Positions 61,481-64,000 of a stretch of 64,000 bases of DNA are shown here, one piece after another (the first letter of the stretch is position 1; every line of letters begins with the position of its first letter). Below the pieces are notes generated by a model. The model ran no database searches. It saw nothing but the letters and a program-made list of their open reading frames with translations, and was not told the origin of the DNA. The DNA is from Echinicola arenosa. GTDB lineage: Bacteria > Bacteroidota > Bacteroidia > Cytophagales > Cyclobacteriaceae. Both the position numbers and the translations under genes were made by a program. The stretch lies in NCBI RefSeq assembly GCF_014841125.1, contig NZ_JACYTQ010000002.1, forward strand, positions 1,016,436 to 1,080,435, written 5' to 3'.

Positions 61481-61509
61481 AAAGGCTACCTTGTTGGGTG
61501 GCCTTTTTT
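61481..61509. terminator. Terminator after the nitroreductase-DoxX operon
   Basis: AAAGGCTACC (61481-61490) pairs with GGTGGCCTTT (61497-61506) with one G-T wobble, then a T-run to 61509. It is 26 bp after the DoxX stop. Confidence 0.75.
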
Positions 61510-61612
61510 ATTGACTTGGTCACTTTTGTCCAACCCTATAGTTTGAAGCATTGTCAAATTACTTATATTCCGTTTCTAACTTTTATAAAGGTCAAATAGC
61601 TCCAAACTGCTC

Positions 61613-62194
61613 ATGAAAGACAGTCTTATTTTGGATCTTCCTAAATTATATGAGAAGATCGAATCCAAATCTCAAGAAATTGGTTTTACCATGCCATCTG
61701 ACCGATATATCGGCGCTTTGCTAAAGACATTGATGTGCTCAAAGCCAGGTGGTAATTTTCTGGAGTTGGGAACGGGCATTGGCTTATCACTGTCCTGGAT
61801 GATCGATGGAATGGACAAAAATGGCAAGCTGACGACTGTGGACAATGATTTTGCCTTATGTGAAATTGTGCAGGGCTTTTTTGGTGCGGACAATCGGGTG
61901 GATATTGTATGTATGGATGGAGACGATTGGATCAAACAATATCAAGGAAAGTCATTTGACTTGATCTTTGCGGATGCTTGGCCGGGAAAATACAGTCACT
62001 TGGAAGAGACTTTGGGGATGGTCAAAGTGGGTGGTTTTTATGTAATCGATGATATGACTGCTCAGCCCAACTGGCCAGCAGGCCATCAGGAAAATGTGGA
62101 TAAGTTGGTTTCTTACCTGGAGTCTCGAGAAGATTTTTCCATTTGCAAGATGAATTGGTCCACCGGAGTCATTGTGGCGAGCAGAAAGGAGTAG
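61613..62194 (+). CDS. Class I SAM-dependent O-methyltransferase-like protein
   Basis: A 193-residue protein: motif I NFLELGTGIGLSLSWMIDG, motif II-like TTVDNDFALCEIVQGFFG, and FDLIFADAWPGKYSHLEETL followed by GGFYVIDDMTAQPNWP. The pattern DAWPGKY/DDM is typical of caffeoyl-CoA-type or small O-methyltransferases, but the metal-binding set is incomplete, so substrate and activity are unclear. A TGTGGATAAGT copy lies inside the gene (62095). Confidence 0.88.
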   Translation: MKDSLILDLPKLYEKIESKSQEIGFTMPSDRYIGALLKTLMCSKPGGNFLELGTGIGLSLSWMIDGMDKNGKLTTVDNDFALCEIVQGFFGADNRVDIVCMDGDDWIKQYQGKSFDLIFADAWPGKYSHLEETLGMVKVGGFYVIDDMTAQPNWPAGHQENVDKLVSYLESREDFSICKMNWSTGVIVASRKE

Positions 62195-62249
62195 GATGAA
62201 CTAAAGTCTATTTACAGTACTATTGAAAATTATATAAATTGAATACCAT

Positions 62250-62849
62250 ATGAAATCCAACCCATGGATTTTCGGCATTGTATTATTTTGTTTATTTACA
62301 TATTGGGCTTGGTGTAATTATGAGCTACCCCTTTGGGGGAAATCTGTTGCGACAGAAGGCTTAATTCTGGAAATAATAACGACAAATGGATATGGAGGAA
62401 GAGGCTATGGTTATAGTATCAATTATGCATTTTCAGCCGATGATTCTGTTTATATCTCAAACACCAAATTGAATGGAGATTTAGGAAAAAGGGATGTGGG
62501 ATCTAAAGTAGAAATCAGCTATAAGAAATCTAATCCTGCAGAAAATAAAGTTGTAAAGTATTTTGAACCCCAAACTTTAATGGAAAAAGAGGTATTTAGC
62601 CGAAGCAATAGTGGCCATTTGTTTGTATTAAAGTTTCAAAATGGCATATTATGTCAATCAATAATGGAGGGGCATAATAGACTTATCGAAAAGTGGTTTG
62701 AGTATACAATTGTAAAAGACACAATCAAGGTTGAGCCGATATACGACAATAAAATTGAAAAGCCTTTTACAGATCGGAAGTTTTTAAGATTAGAAGATGG
62801 AGGACACCAATATTTGTTTGCTCCTGAGAGTAATAGTAAATACTATTAG
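62250..62849 (+). CDS. Membrane-anchored hypothetical protein, DUF3592-like N-terminus
   Basis: A 199-residue protein with one N-terminal transmembrane helix (IFGIVLFCLFTYWAWCNYEL), followed by ATEGLILEIITTNGYGGRGYG and a beta-strand region (YSINYAFSADDSVYISNTKL) like DUF3592, and a C-terminal region with no known motif (LFVLKFQNGILCQSIMEGHN). Its role is unknown. It converges on the next gene with an 18-bp gap. Confidence 0.7.
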   Translation: MKSNPWIFGIVLFCLFTYWAWCNYELPLWGKSVATEGLILEIITTNGYGGRGYGYSINYAFSADDSVYISNTKLNGDLGKRDVGSKVEISYKKSNPAENKVVKYFEPQTLMEKEVFSRSNSGHLFVLKFQNGILCQSIMEGHNRLIEKWFEYTIVKDTIKVEPIYDNKIEKPFTDRKFLRLEDGGHQYLFAPESNSKYY

Positions 62850-62866
62850 GAAAATCAATCTCTTTT

Positions 62867-63280
62867 TTAAGGCTCTTTATTGGCAGGAATTTCACTGTTT
62901 CCGCTTCCTTCCCGTCCACCAACTTCAACAACCTCATAAACTATAAACCGGCTTGCTCCTCTCCATGGAAGTTTGCCTAAGTATTCACGGTAGCGAACTT
63001 CTACAAACTTGCCACTGGCCCTTTCCAGTTTTTCGGAAACTTCATCACCTTGTCCACTGAAGCGGAATTCATTGCTTTGCAGGGCCCCTGCTGTGGGACT
63101 TTGGAATCCCTCTTGCACTAGTCTGCCTTCCCAAGTTTTGAAAACAAAGCCTTTTTTCTCATAATAGTTGAGGGTGCCCCCTTTTACTCCTTGGGCAAAA
63201 ACAAAGAAGAACCTCCAATAGATCACACCAGCAATAATTAATACTAGGGAAAAAATGGCAATTTTGACGTATTTATTCAT
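62867..63280 (-). CDS. Membrane-anchored hypothetical protein of a conserved Bacteroidota family
   Basis: A 137-residue protein: N-terminal helix VKIAIFSLVLIIAGVIYWRF, then FAQGVKGGTLNYYEKKGFVF, KTWEGRLVQEGFQSPTAGAL and a C-terminal GAS-RFIVYEVVEVGG. I recall homologues carrying a mistaken '6-phosphogluconate dehydrogenase' label; there is no Rossmann motif here. The function is unknown. Confidence 0.8.
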   Translation of the reverse strand: MNKYVKIAIFSLVLIIAGVIYWRFFFVFAQGVKGGTLNYYEKKGFVFKTWEGRLVQEGFQSPTAGALQSNEFRFSGQGDEVSEKLERASGKFVEVRYREYLGKLPWRGASRFIVYEVVEVGGREGSGNSEIPANKEP

Positions 63281-63563
63281 GGTTAAAGGCTTTTAAACAG
63301 GTTAGCGCTGATAATAAAATAATGAGTATTAATTTCTGATTATTCGCCGAATAAAACAATAAATATCTTTTTGGATTTGTGAACTTCTCTATTTGAATAC
63401 ATTAAAAAATTAGTTGATATGGGAGTTTTCTTTTGATTATTTACTATTATTGATCTTAATTTTCGAAATGTTGTTTTTGTGCTCGATTTTTTTCAAGCGG
63501 TGTAAATTTTTAGACATTGTTTAAAAGTGAGCCACAATGATATATTTTAAACTTGAATAAGAA

Positions 63564-64000
63564 ATGATGAAGAGATTTTTATTGCTTGCTTGGATTGTAT
63601 TGCTATTTGCTCCCGCTGCATGGTCACAAATTGAGTTTGATCAAATAGCTAATTTCGGGTCTAGCGGGATTTCAAATTTAGCTTTAGTACGGAAAGGTAA
63701 TCATTTTGGTATGATTGATAATCAGGGCAATTTGGTTATTCCGGTAGAGTATGAGAGCATTGGGAATTTCGGCTCACAAGGCGTTTCGGGCTTGGCCTTG
63801 GTCCGCAAGGGCAAAAACTATGGAGTCATATCCTACAGGGGCAATTTGGTTATTCCAGTAGAATATGAGAGCATCGGGAATTTCGGCTCACAAGGCGTTT
63901 CGGGCTTGGCCTTGGTCCGCAAGGGCAAGAACTATGGAGTCATATCCTACAGGGGCAATTTGGTTATTCCAGTAGAATATGAGAGCATCGGGAATTTCGG
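63564..64000 (+). CDS. WG-repeat-containing exported protein, 5' part only
   Basis: Opens with two ATGs (63564, 63567) and a signal peptide MKRFLLLAWIVLLFAPAAWS. Tandem WG-type units follow, e.g. LALVRKGNHFGMIDNQGNLV and KGKNYGVISYRGNLVIPVEY. The unit is 38 aa (114 nt), at 63726, 63840 and 63954. Units are almost identical at DNA level, and the four differences seen between the first two full copies are all synonymous. The frame is open at the window edge. WG-repeat proteins are likely beta-propellers with binding roles. Confidence 0.9.
   Translation, partial: MMKRFLLLAWIVLLFAPAAWSQIEFDQIANFGSSGISNLALVRKGNHFGMIDNQGNLVIPVEYESIGNFGSQGVSGLALVRKGKNYGVISYRGNLVIPVEYESIGNFGSQGVSGLALVRKGKNYGVISYRGNLVIPVEYESIGNF

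Larger units (their letters stand above)
25160..62105. repeat. Dispersed strand-biased 11-mer TGTGGATAAGT (contains a DnaA box)
   Basis: Exact copies on the + strand start at 25160, 27165, 27768, 30367, 34828, 37403, 43971, 52958, 58948, 59153 and 62095, and one on the - strand at 44779. Another ten perfect DnaA 9-mers (TGTGGATAA or TTATCCACA) start at 25818, 34215, 36024, 37603, 40337, 43267, 43923, 45021, 45654 and 57812. About 0.03 copies of any given 11-mer would be expected by chance in 64 kb. They occur in different reading frames, antisense and between genes, so coding does not explain them. Confidence 0.7.

Noticed and set aside
1..64000. tRNA, rRNA, CRISPR, prophage or insertion-sequence genes
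   Set aside because: None seen on either strand; no transposase, integrase or Cas motifs among the frames.

Overview
The window is chromosomal DNA of a member of the Bacteroidota, most probably order Cytophagales (Cyclobacteriaceae-like). The grounds are a TonB-dependent receptor with an N-terminal carboxypeptidase-like domain, a LytS/LytTR pair, DUF1684, DUF3037 and WG-repeat proteins, many lipoproteins, weak or absent Shine-Dalgarno sequences, and promoters of the Bacteroidota type (TTTG-N19-TAnnTTTG, clearest in front of the TonB receptor gene). No rRNA, tRNA, CRISPR array, prophage or intact insertion sequence was seen. Genus and species cannot be fixed from the sequence alone.

Layout. 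1-4.6 kb: a leftward fatty-acid beta-oxidation operon (fadN-like and fadA-like, split by a small four-helix-bundle gene) with a MarR regulator upstream. 4.9-7.1 kb: DUF1801 protein, secreted esterase, outer-membrane beta-barrel. 7.1-7.75 kb: a non-coding, AT-rich stretch packed with near-consensus DnaA boxes, read here as the candidate chromosomal origin (oriC). 7.7-14.8 kb: leftward Ig-like lipoprotein, methyltransferase, mnmG, four parS sites, ybeY, RsbW-like ATPase, exonuclease III, a conserved small protein and an AhpD-like protein. oriC-like DNA, mnmG (gidA) and a parS cluster within 5 kb strongly suggest the origin domain. 14.9-29 kb: comF, sulfatase, tricorn-like protease, a small duplicated lipocalin-like family with one frameshifted copy, SDR, aromatic amino-acid decarboxylase and several unknowns.

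29-39 kb: DUF2905, DUF1684, a PLD-family protein, a HipA-like kinase/DUF3037 pair, MutT-like Nudix, HAD phosphatase, YjbQ, radA and polA. 39-47 kb: TonB siderophore-type receptor with its promoter, amidase, LytTR/histidine-kinase/lipoprotein operon. 47-53 kb: GPP34 (GOLPH3-like) protein, glycosyltransferase, membrane proteins, and two genes each broken by a single in-frame stop. 53-64 kb: SpoIIAA-like protein, LuxR-type regulator, K+ channel, ChaN-like protein, MscS channel, GH16 glycosidase, peroxiredoxin-like protein, a divergent HxlR/nitroreductase-DoxX module with its operator, methyltransferase, and the start of a WG-repeat gene that runs off the window.

The most unusual global signal is a dispersed, strand-biased 11-mer, TGTGGATAAGT, which contains a perfect DnaA box. 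I count 12 copies (11 on the + strand) and 22 perfect 9-mer DnaA boxes between 25 and 62 kb, and none in the first 25 kb around the candidate oriC.
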